This document shows, one piece after another, positions 1 to 8,802 of a stretch of DNA of 64,000 bases. The notes beneath the pieces are model-generated. The model searched no databases. It was not told the origin of the DNA and saw only the letters and a program-made list of their open reading frames with translations. How positions within the stretch are numbered: position 1 is the first letter of the stretch; every line of letters begins with the position of its first letter. Origin of the DNA: Emticicia aquatilis. GTDB taxonomy: Bacteria > Bacteroidota > Bacteroidia > Cytophagales > Spirosomataceae. The position numbers were made by a program, and so were the translations under genes. The DNA is taken from assembly GCF_014644295.1 (NCBI RefSeq), contig NZ_BMKK01000012.1:1-64000 (forward strand), written 5' to 3'.

Positions 1-46
1 AACGTTATCAAATTAATTACTCTTTTAACTTAATTTCGTTCGGGGT

Positions 47-79
47 GCAAAGGTCTTAAATCTAAATTCTAAAAACAAA
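47..79 (-). promoter_or_regulatory. Bacteroidota-type promoter, tandem copy 1 (reads leftward)
   Basis: On the minus strand TTTG, a 20 nt spacer and GACCTTTGC followed by ACCCCG match the Bacteroidota sigma consensus (TTTG, then TAnnTTTG) with one base off in the -7 box. It is the most downstream of three similar promoters that all point out of the window. Confidence 0.6.
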
Positions 80-149
80 TTATTTCTGAACTTTATTTTC
101 TCAACCTCCCTCTCAACTAACTCCTCTTTCTTTCTCTCTTAATCGGGGT

Positions 150-182
150 GCAAAGGTCTGAAACTTATTTCTTATTTCCAAA
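150..182 (-). promoter_or_regulatory. Bacteroidota-type promoter, tandem copy 2 (reads leftward)
   Basis: This copy has TTTG, a 20 nt spacer and GACCTTTGC, again followed by ACCCCG, identical in spacing and core to copy 1 and lying 103 nt upstream of it. Confidence 0.6.
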
Positions 183-274
183 TCCTTTTTTACTTTTTTT
201 CAACTTAGTTTGCCATGCTCTTGCTACGCAACGTTCTGTTTACTTTTCCCACCTGACTCTCGTCGTTTGGGAGT

Positions 275-305
275 GCAAAGGTACGAACTCTTTTTTAATT
301 CGCAA
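275..305 (-). promoter_or_regulatory. Bacteroidota-type promoter, tandem copy 3 (reads leftward)
   Basis: TTG, a 19 nt spacer and TACCTTTGC (a full TAnnTTTG match) followed by ACTCCC lie 125 nt upstream of copy 2. Three stacked promoters suggest a heavily transcribed unit to the left, such as an rRNA operon; that gene is not in the window. Confidence 0.6.
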
Positions 306-891
306 TACCCTCCCAAAAAACACTTTTTGCACACATACGCTTTCCATCTTATTATCAGCGACTTATAAAATCTATCTCAACTAAAGATACAACAAGTTCT
401 TCTTATTATCCTATTAAAAACTTATTACCTGAGTATTTATAGCTATTGCACAACTTGGATTGTTATTCTACTATATTATTTAATGATAGATATTTCAAAC
501 AAATTAGGTTTGTCAGGGTTTTTCATTTGTTTATTCTACTATATAGAACTTAGCTAATATTATTCATCACGGAATTAATTCTGTGTCTTAGGGAACAAAG
601 GAATATGTTTCTTTGGATTCAAACTAAACAAGTTCAGTTTTGAAAGCATTCAGAAACTTTATTTTCTATTCATGTAATAATGTAGTTTCAAGTCTTTATA
701 CATATATATAGTATAGCTATGAATAAGTGTTTACTATTTATCTGTAATGTATTAGATTGGTTTGAGTTATATTCTGTAAGTTTGGCTATTGTAGCTGTGT
801 TGTTTCCTTATATATATAATATAGTATTGTATGACAAGCCAGTAGGTAGAGATTGGCTTAGGTATGTTTCACGAAATGTTTAATGTTTTTT
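306..891. other. AT-rich non-coding region before crtI
   Basis: Between the outward-facing promoters and crtI I see no credible gene. The only reading frame (148-384) overlaps two of the promoters, has no promoter of its own and resembles nothing. The region holds simple AT-rich DNA and one candidate plus-strand promoter near 757-785. Confidence 0.6.
757..785 (+). promoter_or_regulatory. candidate crtI promoter
   Basis: TTG, a 17 nt spacer and TAAGTTTGG fit the Bacteroidota consensus and lie about 105 nt before the crtI start. The spacer is at the short end of the usual range. Confidence 0.45.
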
Positions 892-2361
892 ATGAAGAAG
901 GTTATTGTTATTGGTGCGGGCTTTGCTGGTTTATCGGCTGCTACCAAATTGGCCGATGAAGGCTGCGATGTTACGATTATAGAAAAAAACTCGATGGCCG
1001 GTGGAAGGGCAAGGGTCTTTAATGAAAAAGGCTTTGTGTTTGATATGGGGCCGAGCTGGTATTGGATGCCCGATATTTTTGAACGCTACTTCGCTGAGTT
1101 TGGAAAGAAACCTTCGGACTATTATAATTTGGTGAGACTTGACCCTTCATATAAGGTTATATTTAATAAGGAAGAAGAAATATCGCTGCCTGCTAATATG
1201 CAAAAACTGGAAGAGCTTTTTGAGAGTATCGAAGTTGGTAGTGCAGCAAGGCTACGTGATTTCTTGGAAAAATCGAAATATAAATATGATGTAGGTATCG
1301 GAGAGTTTGTTTGGAAACCAAGTATTTCGATAACTGAGTTTTTTGATATTCGTTTGGCATCGAAGGCAATAAGCCTTGATTTGTTTGCTTCGTTTGGAAA
1401 ACACATTCGTAAGTTTTTCAAGAATGAGCGTTTGCTACAACTGATGGAGTTTCCGATTTTGTTTCTGGGTGCTACGCCACAGAATACTCCTGCACTATAT
1501 AGTTTAATGAATTATGCAGAGATTGCTCTCGGTACTTGGTATCCGATGGGTGGAATGCATGAGATTATTAAAGGGATGGTTGCGTTGGCTAAAGAAAAAG
1601 GCGTGAAGTTTAAGCTCAGTGAACCCGTAACGAAAATAGTTGTAGAAGGAAAGTTGGCAAAAACGGTAGTTACGGAAAAAGGAACATACGAAGCCGACGT
1701 TGTGATTGGCGGTGCGGATTATCATCATATTGAAAACAATCTGTTGACCGATAAAACTCGTAATTATGATGAGAAACACTGGGACAAACAAGTGATGGCC
1801 CCTTCTTCTCTTCTATTTTATTTAGGAGTAAATCGTAAGATTGATAAGCTGACTCACCATAATTTGTTCTTTGATGAAGATTTCAATGTACACGCCGACG
1901 AGATTTACACGAATCCGAAATGGCCATCGAAACCTTTATTTTATGCGTCGGCTCCTTCAAAGACTGATAACAGTGTAGCTCCCGAGGGTTCGGAGAATTT
2001 GTTTATCTTGATTCCGATTGCTCCTGATTTGGAAGACAACGAGGCAATCAGAGAAAAGTATTACCATATAGTAATGGATAGATTGGAAGCATACGTAGGA
2101 CACGACATCAGAAACCATGTGGTTTATAAGAGAAGTTTTGCGGTGGATGATTTCAAGAATGACTATAATTCGTATAAAGGAAATGCCTACGGATTGGCAA
2201 ATACTTTGATGCAAACGGCATTTTTGAAACCGAGTCTGAAAAACAAGAAAGTCAATAACCTTTATTATACTGGGCAGTTGACTGTGCCTGGGCCTGGGGT
2301 TCCACCTTCGTTGATTTCGGGTTTGGTGGTAGCTAAACAAGTAATGAAAGAAAATAACTAA
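892..2361 (+). CDS. crtI: phytoene desaturase (carotenoid biosynthesis)
   Basis: FAD-dependent desaturase expected to convert phytoene toward lycopene. The N-terminus has the dinucleotide-binding motif IGAGFAGLSAATKLA and the acidic end of the fold (IIEKNSMAGGRA), followed by DMGPSWYWMP typical of CrtI. The C-terminus carries the second FAD motif, TGQLTVPGPGVPPSLISG. At 489 residues it has normal CrtI length. I chose the ATG at 892, giving MKKVIVIG, over the in-frame ATG at 883, because the fold begins directly after it. crtB follows in the same direction 180 nt later, so the pair makes the first committed steps of a carotenoid pigment. Cyclase, ketolase and hydroxylase genes are not nearby. 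The gap to crtB holds an imperfect hairpin (2382-2421) without a T-run. Confidence 0.92.
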   Translation: MKKVIVIGAGFAGLSAATKLADEGCDVTIIEKNSMAGGRARVFNEKGFVFDMGPSWYWMPDIFERYFAEFGKKPSDYYNLVRLDPSYKVIFNKEEEISLPANMQKLEELFESIEVGSAARLRDFLEKSKYKYDVGIGEFVWKPSISITEFFDIRLASKAISLDLFASFGKHIRKFFKNERLLQLMEFPILFLGATPQNTPALYSLMNYAEIALGTWYPMGGMHEIIKGMVALAKEKGVKFKLSEPVTKIVVEGKLAKTVVTEKGTYEADVVIGGADYHHIENNLLTDKTRNYDEKHWDKQVMAPSSLLFYLGVNRKIDKLTHHNLFFDEDFNVHADEIYTNPKWPSKPLFYASAPSKTDNSVAPEGSENLFILIPIAPDLEDNEAIREKYYHIVMDRLEAYVGHDIRNHVVYKRSFAVDDFKNDYNSYKGNAYGLANTLMQTAFLKPSLKNKKVNNLYYTGQLTVPGPGVPPSLISGLVVAKQVMKENN

Positions 2362-2541
2362 TATCTCCGAAAAAATTATATTAATAAACTGTAAACACTT
2401 TTAGGGTTTGTTAGTTTATTAGTGTATATTGATTCGTGAAGGTATTTTGCAATGATATTTATCATATTTTACAATAGAGTGTAAAGTATTATTCGGAATC
2501 TACTAAATCTATTTTCCTAACAGTTTGAACAAAGAAATATA

Positions 2542-3378
2542 ATGTTGGATTTGTATGAAAAAACAACTTTTGGTTGTAGTAAACTCATAACGGAGCTTTA
2601 CAGTACATCCTTTACGTTAGGTATTAAGACACTTGACAAGAGATTCCATGAGCCAATTTTTGGTATCTATGGATTTGTACGATACGCTGATGAAATTGTA
2701 GATACATTTCATGGCTTCGATAAGAAAACTTTGCTCGACCGCTATAAGGCCGAGACTTATCTTGCCATTGAGGAAGGCATCAGTTTGAATCCAGTCTTAC
2801 ATTCGTTTCAGAAGGTTGTCAGAAAATATAATATCGAGCAAGACTTGATTGAGGCGTTTTTGCACAGCATGGAAATGGACTTATATAATATTGCTTACGA
2901 TGCCGATGGCTACAATGAATATATATATGGTTCGGCGGAAGTGGTTGGTCTGATGTGTTTACGAGTGTTTTGCGAAGGAAACGAAGCATTATACGATAAA
3001 TTGAAAGCCGATGCCCGTAGTTTAGGAGCCGCTTTTCAGAAAGTAAATTTCTTACGAGATTTGAAAAGCGATTTTAGTGAGCGTGGCCGAGTTTATTTCC
3101 CGGGGGTTGATTTCGAGAATTTTGATATTTCGGCAAAAGCCATTATTGAAGATGATATTCAGAGAGATTTTGATAATGCCTACCGAGGAATTATGGGGCT
3201 GCCAGAAGGAGCAAGAAAAGGAGTGTATTTGGCTTATGTTTATTATTTAAAACTTTTTGGAAGAATCAAGCAAACGGCTGCGAATAGAATTCAGCACGAA
3301 CGCATCAGAGTACCTGACAGAATAAAGTTTGCTCTACTCGCAAAAACCTTAGTACAAAGTAGTTTGAATGTACTTTAA
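2542..3378 (+). CDS. crtB: phytoene synthase
   Basis: Condenses two geranylgeranyl diphosphates into phytoene, the step before CrtI. Both aspartate-rich motifs that bind the Mg-diphosphate are visible: D50 and D54 in RYADEIVDTF, and D173 and D177 in FLRDLKSDFSERGR. The trans-isoprenyl synthase signature continues as GRVYFP. The 278-residue length is standard for bacterial CrtB. It lies downstream of crtI in the same direction and is closed by a hairpin terminator at 3422-3450. Co-transcription with crtI is plausible, but the 180 nt gap leaves room for its own promoter; I saw no convincing one. Confidence 0.92.
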   Translation: MLDLYEKTTFGCSKLITELYSTSFTLGIKTLDKRFHEPIFGIYGFVRYADEIVDTFHGFDKKTLLDRYKAETYLAIEEGISLNPVLHSFQKVVRKYNIEQDLIEAFLHSMEMDLYNIAYDADGYNEYIYGSAEVVGLMCLRVFCEGNEALYDKLKADARSLGAAFQKVNFLRDLKSDFSERGRVYFPGVDFENFDISAKAIIEDDIQRDFDNAYRGIMGLPEGARKGVYLAYVYYLKLFGRIKQTAANRIQHERIRVPDRIKFALLAKTLVQSSLNVL

Positions 3379-3421
3379 GATACATAACTAAGTCGCAATT
3401 CGACCTTCATCATAATTATTA

Positions 3422-3450
3422 GGCTATTGGGAAACCAGTAGCCTTTTTTC
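3422..3450 (+). terminator. intrinsic terminator of crtB
   Basis: GGCTATTGG and CCAGTAGCC form a nine-pair stem with one G-T wobble around a GAAA tetraloop, followed by a T-rich run. Confidence 0.75.
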
Positions 3451-3482
3451 TTTGGGTTAATTATAATTTTTACTACTTTTGC
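3451..3482 (+). promoter_or_regulatory. dnaN promoter
   Basis: TTTG, a 19 nt spacer and TACTTTTGC form a perfect Bacteroidota promoter directly after the crtB terminator. It implies a leader of roughly 185 nt before the dnaN ATG. Confidence 0.7.
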
Positions 3483-3672
3483 TGACTTATTCTGTGCCGA
3501 AAAATTTGGCATAATTTTCGTGAATAGGTATAGAAGTAGTCCACGGCCAATAGTCGATAAGTACACAGTAAGCGTTCATAATAAGAAAGTTATATAGCTG
3601 TTTGCTAATTAGTCGATTATAATTTTCAGATTACTTAAATAGAGATATAAATAGAAAAAACTGATAAAACCC

Positions 3673-4797
3673 ATGAAATTTGTTATTTCATCATCTACAT
3701 TACTAAAGCACCTTTCGACAATCAACGGTGTGATTGCCAGCAATCCGATTGTTCCGATTCTCGAAAACTTTTTGTTTCAATTAGATAAGAGCAATCTAAC
3801 TGTTACGGCATCTGATATGCAAACGGTTATGATTACCGAATTTGAAGTAGAATCTCGTGACAGTGGCTCGTTTGCTGTGCCAGCACGTTTATTACTCGAT
3901 ACTTTACGCAGCTTGCCTGAGCAACCTGTACAGATAAATATTGACGAAGAAACTTTTGGAACAGAATTAGTAACGGCTAATGGACGTTATAAATTGGCAG
4001 GAGAAAATCCGATGGATTTTCCGAGAGTTCCGCAGGTAAATCGTACATTCAGCATTGAAATGGATTCTGATACGCTTGCTTCGGCCATTGCAAATACGAT
4101 TTTTGCGACAAGCACTGATGATTTACGCCCTGCTATGACTGGGGTTTTCGTACAAGTTTCTGAAAGCTCAACCACATTTGTAGCTACTGATGGTCATCGT
4201 TTGATTCGCTACCGCCGTGAAGATGTAACTTCACCAAATAGCACTACGATGATTTTGCCTCGTAAAGCCTTGAATTTATTAAAATCATCGCTTCCAGCTG
4301 AAATGATGCCGGTGAAAGCTGAGTTTAGTAACTCAAATGCGTTCTTTAGCTTTGGACACATCAAAATGATTTGCCGATTGATTGATGAGCGTTTCCCTGA
4401 TTACGAAAATGTGATTCCACAAAATAATCCGAATAAATTACGCATCGAACGCACTGAGTTGTTGAGTACTTTGAAACGTATCTCAATTTACTCAAATAAA
4501 ACTACGCATCAGATTCGTTTGAAAATCTCGCAAAATGAACTGGTGATTTCGGCAGAAGATTTAGATTATTCAAACGAAGCAACTGAAAAACTTTCGTGCG
4601 AGTATGATGGCGAAGAAATGGAAATCGGTTTCAATGCGAAGTTTTTGATTGAAATGTTGAATAACTTGAGCGTGAAAAACATTTCGTTGGAGATGTCGCA
4701 GCCAAATCGTGCTGGTTTGATTATTCCTGTTGAAAAAACAGAGAATGAAGATACTTTGATGCTCGTTATGCCAGTGATGTTGAATACTTATGCGTAA
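3673..4797 (+). CDS. dnaN: DNA polymerase III sliding clamp (beta subunit)
   Basis: Ring-shaped clamp that tethers the replicative polymerase to DNA. The 374-residue protein begins MKFVISSSTLLKHLSTI and ends LMLVMPVML, matching the characteristic N-terminus and the conserved C-terminal VMPM-like tail of DnaN. The three clamp folds occupy about residues 1-120, 128-245 and 250-374, and the middle domain contains ATDGHRLIRYR, the family signature. Neighbours are unrelated (carotenoid genes upstream, sdh downstream on the other strand), so dnaN stands alone with its own promoter and long leader, as is common in Bacteroidota where it is not linked to dnaA. Confidence 0.97.
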   Translation: MKFVISSSTLLKHLSTINGVIASNPIVPILENFLFQLDKSNLTVTASDMQTVMITEFEVESRDSGSFAVPARLLLDTLRSLPEQPVQINIDEETFGTELVTANGRYKLAGENPMDFPRVPQVNRTFSIEMDSDTLASAIANTIFATSTDDLRPAMTGVFVQVSESSTTFVATDGHRLIRYRREDVTSPNSTTMILPRKALNLLKSSLPAEMMPVKAEFSNSNAFFSFGHIKMICRLIDERFPDYENVIPQNNPNKLRIERTELLSTLKRISIYSNKTTHQIRLKISQNELVISAEDLDYSNEATEKLSCEYDGEEMEIGFNAKFLIEMLNNLSVKNISLEMSQPNRAGLIIPVEKTENEDTLMLVMPVMLNTYA

Positions 4798-4876
4798 AAA
4801 TAATTTTGAAGCGGTTCGCCGCCCGTTCGGAATAATAGAATGAATAAATAGTTTCAAACTATCAATTATATTCAAC

Positions 4877-4912
4877 AAAAAATGCCTGTCTCTTTCAGAA
4901 ACAGGCATTTTT
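4877..4912. terminator. bidirectional terminator between dnaN and sdhB
   Basis: AAAAAATGCCTGT pairs with ACAGGCATTTTT around an 11 nt loop. Runs of A on one side and T on the other let it serve both converging genes. Confidence 0.8.
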
Positions 4913-4935
4913 GTATTCAAGACTCTAAGAATCTC

Positions 4936-5694
4936 TTATTTCGTCAAACTTGCTCCGAGATATTCACGGTTTAAGCGAGCGATATTCTCCAATGAGATTT
5001 CTTTTGGACATTCTGCTGCACAAGCACCAGTGTTTGTACAACTACCAAATCCTTCGGTGTCCATCTGAGCAACCATGTTTAATGCACGGTCTTGACGCTC
5101 AGCTTGTCCTTGTGGAAGGAGAGCCAATTGAGAAACTTTTGCCGAAACAAAAAGCATTGCTGAAGCATTTTTACAAGCAGCCACACACGCTCCACAACCA
5201 ATACAAGCCGCAGCCGAGAATGCTTTATCAGCTTCGTTTTTCGGAACTGGAATCGAGTTTCCGTCTTGTGCATTACCTGTATTTACCGATACGAAACCAC
5301 CCGATGCAATGATGCGGTCGAAGGCAGAACGGTCAACTACTAAGTCTTTGATAACTGGGAATGCTGTAGCTCTCCAAGGCTCAACTACGATAGTATCGCC
5401 ATCTTTGAAGCTACGCATGTGTAGCTGACAAGTTGTTACACCTTGCAATGGGCCATGCGGACGGCCATTGATATACATGCTACACATACCACAAATACCC
5501 TCACGGCAGTCATGGTCGAAAGCGATTGGTTCTTTGCCTTCAGAAACGAGTTGTTCGTTTAAAACATCGAACATTTCTAAGAAAGACATATCTTCTGAAA
5601 CGCCTTTCACTTCATAAGTTTCGAGATTCCCAGCAGTTCTACTGTTTTTTTGTCTCCAAACTTTGAGATTTATTGTCATATTACCATGCGACAT
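4936..5694 (-). CDS. sdhB: succinate dehydrogenase/fumarate reductase iron-sulfur subunit
   Basis: Electron-transfer subunit of respiratory complex II. All three clusters can be read: the plant-type [2Fe-2S] set in [10 protein letters not shown] with a later TTCQLH, the [4Fe-4S] set in [15 protein letters not shown], and the [3Fe-4S] set in [15 protein letters not shown]. The length of 252 residues is normal. Translation may begin at the ATG given or five codons later at [12 protein letters not shown], which matches the usual start of the family better. It is the last gene of a C-A-B operon and is separated from sdhA by 44 nt holding a small GC-rich hairpin. Confidence 0.95.
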   Translation of the reverse strand: MSHGNMTINLKVWRQKNSRTAGNLETYEVKGVSEDMSFLEMFDVLNEQLVSEGKEPIAFDHDCREGICGMCSMYINGRPHGPLQGVTTCQLHMRSFKDGDTIVVEPWRATAFPVIKDLVVDRSAFDRIIASGGFVSVNTGNAQDGNSIPVPKNEADKAFSAAACIGCGACVAACKNASAMLFVSAKVSQLALLPQGQAERQDRALNMVAQMDTEGFGSCTNTGACAAECPKEISLENIARLNREYLGASLTK

Positions 5695-5715
5695 ATTCTT
5701 ATCGGAGTTTTATAA

Positions 5716-5733
5716 AGCCCCCCTTTAGGGGCT
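5716..5733. repeat. short palindrome in the sdhA-sdhB spacer
   Basis: AGCCCC and GGGGCT flank a short CCTTTA loop, followed by GGGGGTT. The C-run/G-run character stands out in AT-rich DNA and resembles a dispersed Bacteroidota intergenic repeat also seen, in a related form, inside the gene at 48884. Confidence 0.45.
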
Positions 5734-5738
5734 GGGGG

Positions 5739-7724
5739 TTATTTATAATTTCTTTGTGCAATCTTGATGTTTTCGTAAACCAATGGTTCTTTGTTCAATT
5801 CCCATTGAGATTCGCCTTTGAATTCCCAAGCCGATACGAACATAAAGTTTTCGTCATCACGTTTGGCTTCGCCACCATCTTCTTGGTATTCTTCACGGAA
5901 GTGACCTCCACAAGACTCATTACGAGAAAGGGCATCAACGCACATTAATTCGCCTAATTCAATAAAATCGGCTACACGACCAGCTTTGTCGAGTTCTGGG
6001 TTGAAACCATCGGCATCGCCCAAAATTCTAACATCAGACCAGAATTCTTTTTTCAATGCTTGGATTTCAGAGATAGCTTCTTTCAAGCCTTTTTCGTTAC
6101 GAGCCATTCCACATTTCTCCCACATAATCTTACCGAGACGTTTGTGGAAAGATTCAGGAGATTGTGTTCCTTTGATGCTCAACAACTTGTTGATTCTATC
6201 TTTCACACTTTTTTCTGCTTCAACAAACGCTGGGTGGTCGGTTGGAATCGACTTAGTTTTGATTTCGCCAGAAAGATATGCACCAATTGTATAAGGAATA
6301 ACGAAGTATCCATCTGAAAGACCTTGCATCAAAGCCGAAGCTCCAAGACGGTTTGCACCGTGGTCAGAGAAGTTTGCTTCGCCCAAAGCATAAAGTCCTG
6401 GAATTGTAGTCATTAAGTTGTAATCTACCCACAAGCCACCCATTGTATAGTGTACTGCTGGGTAAATACGCATTGGTACTTCGTAAGGGTCTTCGCCAGT
6501 GATTTGTTTGTACATATCAAACAAGTTACCGTATTCTTCCTTCACTACTTCTTTACCTAATGCTACGAGCTGCTCAATAGTTGGGTTTTCGATACCCAAT
6601 TTCGATGCCTCTGCACGACCATATTTATTGATGAGATTTGACCTAAAGTCTAAGTAAACCGCTTGTTTGGTTGCACCTACACCGTAGCCAGCATCGCAAC
6701 GCTCCTTAGCTGCACGAGAAGCAATATCACGAGGAACGAGGTTACCAAATGCAGGATAACGTCTTTCCAAATAATAATCACGCTCGTCTTCCGGAATATC
6801 GTTAGCGGCTCTTGGGTCATCTTTTTTCTTAGGAACCCAAATACGACCATCGTTACGCAATGATTCTGACATCAAAGTAAGTTTCGATTGGTGGTCGCCC
6901 GATACAGGAATACAAGTTGGGTGAATCTGCGTAAAACACGGGTTTCCGAAGAATGCACCTTGACGGTGAGCTTTCCAGATTGCCGTTACGTTTGAACCCA
7001 TTGCATTGGTTGAAAGATAGAATACGTTTCCGTATCCACCCGTACAAAGCAATACAGCGTGTCCGAAATGGCGTTCTGTTTCGCCAGTAACTAAATTTCT
7101 TGCAATGATACCACGTGCTTTGCCATCAATCATTACAACTTCAAGCATTTCGTGACGTGAATACATTTTTACATTTCCAAGACCTACTTGACGCTCAAGT
7201 GCCGAATAAGCACCTAAGAGTAATTGTTGGCCAGTTTGTCCAGCAGCGTAGAACGTACGTTTTACTTGCGTACCACCGAACGAACGGTTTTTCAACATAC
7301 CGCCATAATCACGAGCAAATGGTACACCTTGAGCCACACATTGGTCAATGATATTAGCAGAGTTTTCGGCCAAACGGTGTACGTTTGACTCTCTCGCACG
7401 GTAATCACCACCTTTAATTGTATCGTAGAACAAACGGTAAGTTGAGTCACCATCGTTTTGATAGTTTTTAGCGGCATTGATACCCCCTTGTGCTGCAATT
7501 GAGTGAGCACGACGAGGAGAATCTTGAAAACAAAATGCTTTTACAGCATAGCCCATTTCGGCCAAAGTAGCAGCGGCTGATGCACCTGCCAAACCTGTTC
7601 CAACAACGATAATTTCGAGGTTACGCTTGTTGGCAGGGTTAACTAATGGTACAGTCGAACGATATTTTGTCCATTTTTCTGAAAGAGGTCCTTCAGGTGT
7701 CTTGGAGATTAATTTATCTGACAT
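5739..7724 (-). CDS. sdhA: succinate dehydrogenase/fumarate reductase flavoprotein subunit
   Basis: Catalytic subunit of complex II that oxidises succinate to fumarate and feeds electrons to SdhB. The FAD fold starts with [34 protein letters not shown] contains the histidine that normally binds FAD covalently. The fumarate-reductase signatures [17 protein letters not shown] and the flavin-site stretch [16 protein letters not shown] follow. I placed the start at MSDKLISK; eleven further codons upstream lack any family match. The product is 661 residues, typical of the Bacteroidota/epsilonproteobacterial form. It lies between sdhC (43 nt upstream) and sdhB. Confidence 0.96.
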   Translation of the reverse strand: MSDKLISKTPEGPLSEKWTKYRSTVPLVNPANKRNLEIIVVGTGLAGASAAATLAEMGYAVKAFCFQDSPRRAHSIAAQGGINAAKNYQNDGDSTYRLFYDTIKGGDYRARESNVHRLAENSANIIDQCVAQGVPFARDYGGMLKNRSFGGTQVKRTFYAAGQTGQQLLLGAYSALERQVGLGNVKMYSRHEMLEVVMIDGKARGIIARNLVTGETERHFGHAVLLCTGGYGNVFYLSTNAMGSNVTAIWKAHRQGAFFGNPCFTQIHPTCIPVSGDHQSKLTLMSESLRNDGRIWVPKKKDDPRAANDIPEDERDYYLERRYPAFGNLVPRDIASRAAKERCDAGYGVGATKQAVYLDFRSNLINKYGRAEASKLGIENPTIEQLVALGKEVVKEEYGNLFDMYKQITGEDPYEVPMRIYPAVHYTMGGLWVDYNLMTTIPGLYALGEANFSDHGANRLGASALMQGLSDGYFVIPYTIGAYLSGEIKTKSIPTDHPAFVEAEKSVKDRINKLLSIKGTQSPESFHKRLGKIMWEKCGMARNEKGLKEAISEIQALKKEFWSDVRILGDADGFNPELDKAGRVADFIELGELMCVDALSRNESCGGHFREEYQEDGGEAKRDDENFMFVSAWEFKGESQWELNKEPLVYENIKIAQRNYK

Positions 7725-7767
7725 TTTATTTCTATCAATTAGTTCTGTTATAATCAATTACCCATTA

Positions 7768-8547
7768 TTAATGCTGCAAAAAGAAGTAGATTGGCATTGC
7801 GGCAAATCCAAGTGGGATAGCAATCGCAAAAATCCAAGTACCAAGAAACTTCACAAGTGGTGTGTATTTAGGGTGATTCCAGCCCAAAGTTTGGAATGCA
7901 CTTTGGAATCCGTGATACAAGTGGTATCCAACAGCAACCATACCTAAGATGTAGAAAATTACCAACAATGGATTTTGGAACGAAATACCTACTTGCTCGT
8001 ATAGGTCTTTCACAACAATTGTGTGAGTCCCTGCCGCTTCGTTGGTCATTTCAACCATTTTCACTTCTTGAGTGTAAGTTTCTGGCATTTTCTGAGTTAC
8101 CACTTCACCAGTTATTACGTTTTCCGTATATTGTACATACGGAAGTGGCTCATTATGGAATTTGTACCAAAAATCTCCCATGTGAACAACGATGTAAACT
8201 AATAGGATTGTACCAAGAATCGCCATGTTGCGGCTTGAGAATGTCGATGAGTTTTTAACAACTGCATAACGAACTGGACGAGCCTTACGATTTTGAAATT
8301 CGAGGTAAAGTCCCCAAAAAGCATGGAACAAAATCAAAGCGTAGTTTACATAAGAAACAACTTTGATAAGCGGAAAAGTGGTCATGAAAACAGCATACTT
8401 ATTGAAAGCATAACCACCATCGTGTTTGAAAAGTTGTAGGTTTCCTATGAGGTGTACTAATAGAAAAGTACAAAGAAATAGCCCTGTAAGTGACATCAAG
8501 ACTTTCTTTCCAATTGAACTTGTTAACGTTTTTGTGAGCCAAGACAT
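7768..8547 (-). CDS. sdhC: succinate dehydrogenase cytochrome b subunit
   Basis: Membrane anchor that carries heme and reduces menaquinone. From MSWLTKTLTSSIGKK the protein has five membrane spans: about residues 20-40, 65-85, 115-135, 180-205 and 225-250. Histidines inside or next to spans (HLIGN, HAFWG, HMGDFW, YHLYHGFQSAF) are candidate heme ligands of the di-heme b type. At 259 residues it is longer than many relatives because of an extended loop of about 50 residues between spans 3 and 4. The reading frame continues upstream by 26 codons, but the chosen ATG begins the conserved sequence. It is the first gene of the sdhCAB operon. Confidence 0.92.
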   Translation of the reverse strand: MSWLTKTLTSSIGKKVLMSLTGLFLCTFLLVHLIGNLQLFKHDGGYAFNKYAVFMTTFPLIKVVSYVNYALILFHAFWGLYLEFQNRKARPVRYAVVKNSSTFSSRNMAILGTILLVYIVVHMGDFWYKFHNEPLPYVQYTENVITGEVVTQKMPETYTQEVKMVEMTNEAAGTHTIVVKDLYEQVGISFQNPLLVIFYILGMVAVGYHLYHGFQSAFQTLGWNHPKYTPLVKFLGTWIFAIAIPLGFAAMPIYFFLQH

Positions 8548-8622
8548 AGCCTTATCTGATAATTTTAATGGACAATTGACGAATTTTACATTCCTTTGAA
8601 AAGTACAATTACTTTCAACGCC

Positions 8623-8653
8623 CAAAAGTAAGCCACAAATAGATTAGAATCAA
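8623..8653 (-). promoter_or_regulatory. sdhCAB promoter
   Basis: On the minus strand TTG, a 20 nt spacer and TACTTTTGG match the Bacteroidota consensus about 75 nt before the sdhC ATG. Confidence 0.65.
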
Positions 8654-8802
8654 TAAAACTTTTCACTTTTTTGATAATTTATTATCGTTACAAAAATCCA
8701 ACATTTTGTTTTGTAAAATTGTTTTCAAAAAAACTATTGAATATTAACACAAGGATTACGTATTTTTCGTTTATGTTTATGTAAATCCTATATCAATTGT
8801 CT

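Noticed and set aside
148-384. A 78-codon plus-strand reading frame at the left edge
   Set aside because: It overlaps two of the three minus-strand promoters, has low-complexity composition, no promoter and no recognisable family, so it is not called a gene.
2382-2421. Hairpin between crtI and crtB as a terminator
   Set aside because: The stem has mismatches and no T-run follows, so it is mentioned only as an imperfect hairpin.
3375-3566. Minus-strand frame of 63 codons between crtB and dnaN
   Set aside because: It lies over the crtB terminator and the dnaN promoter and has no coding character.
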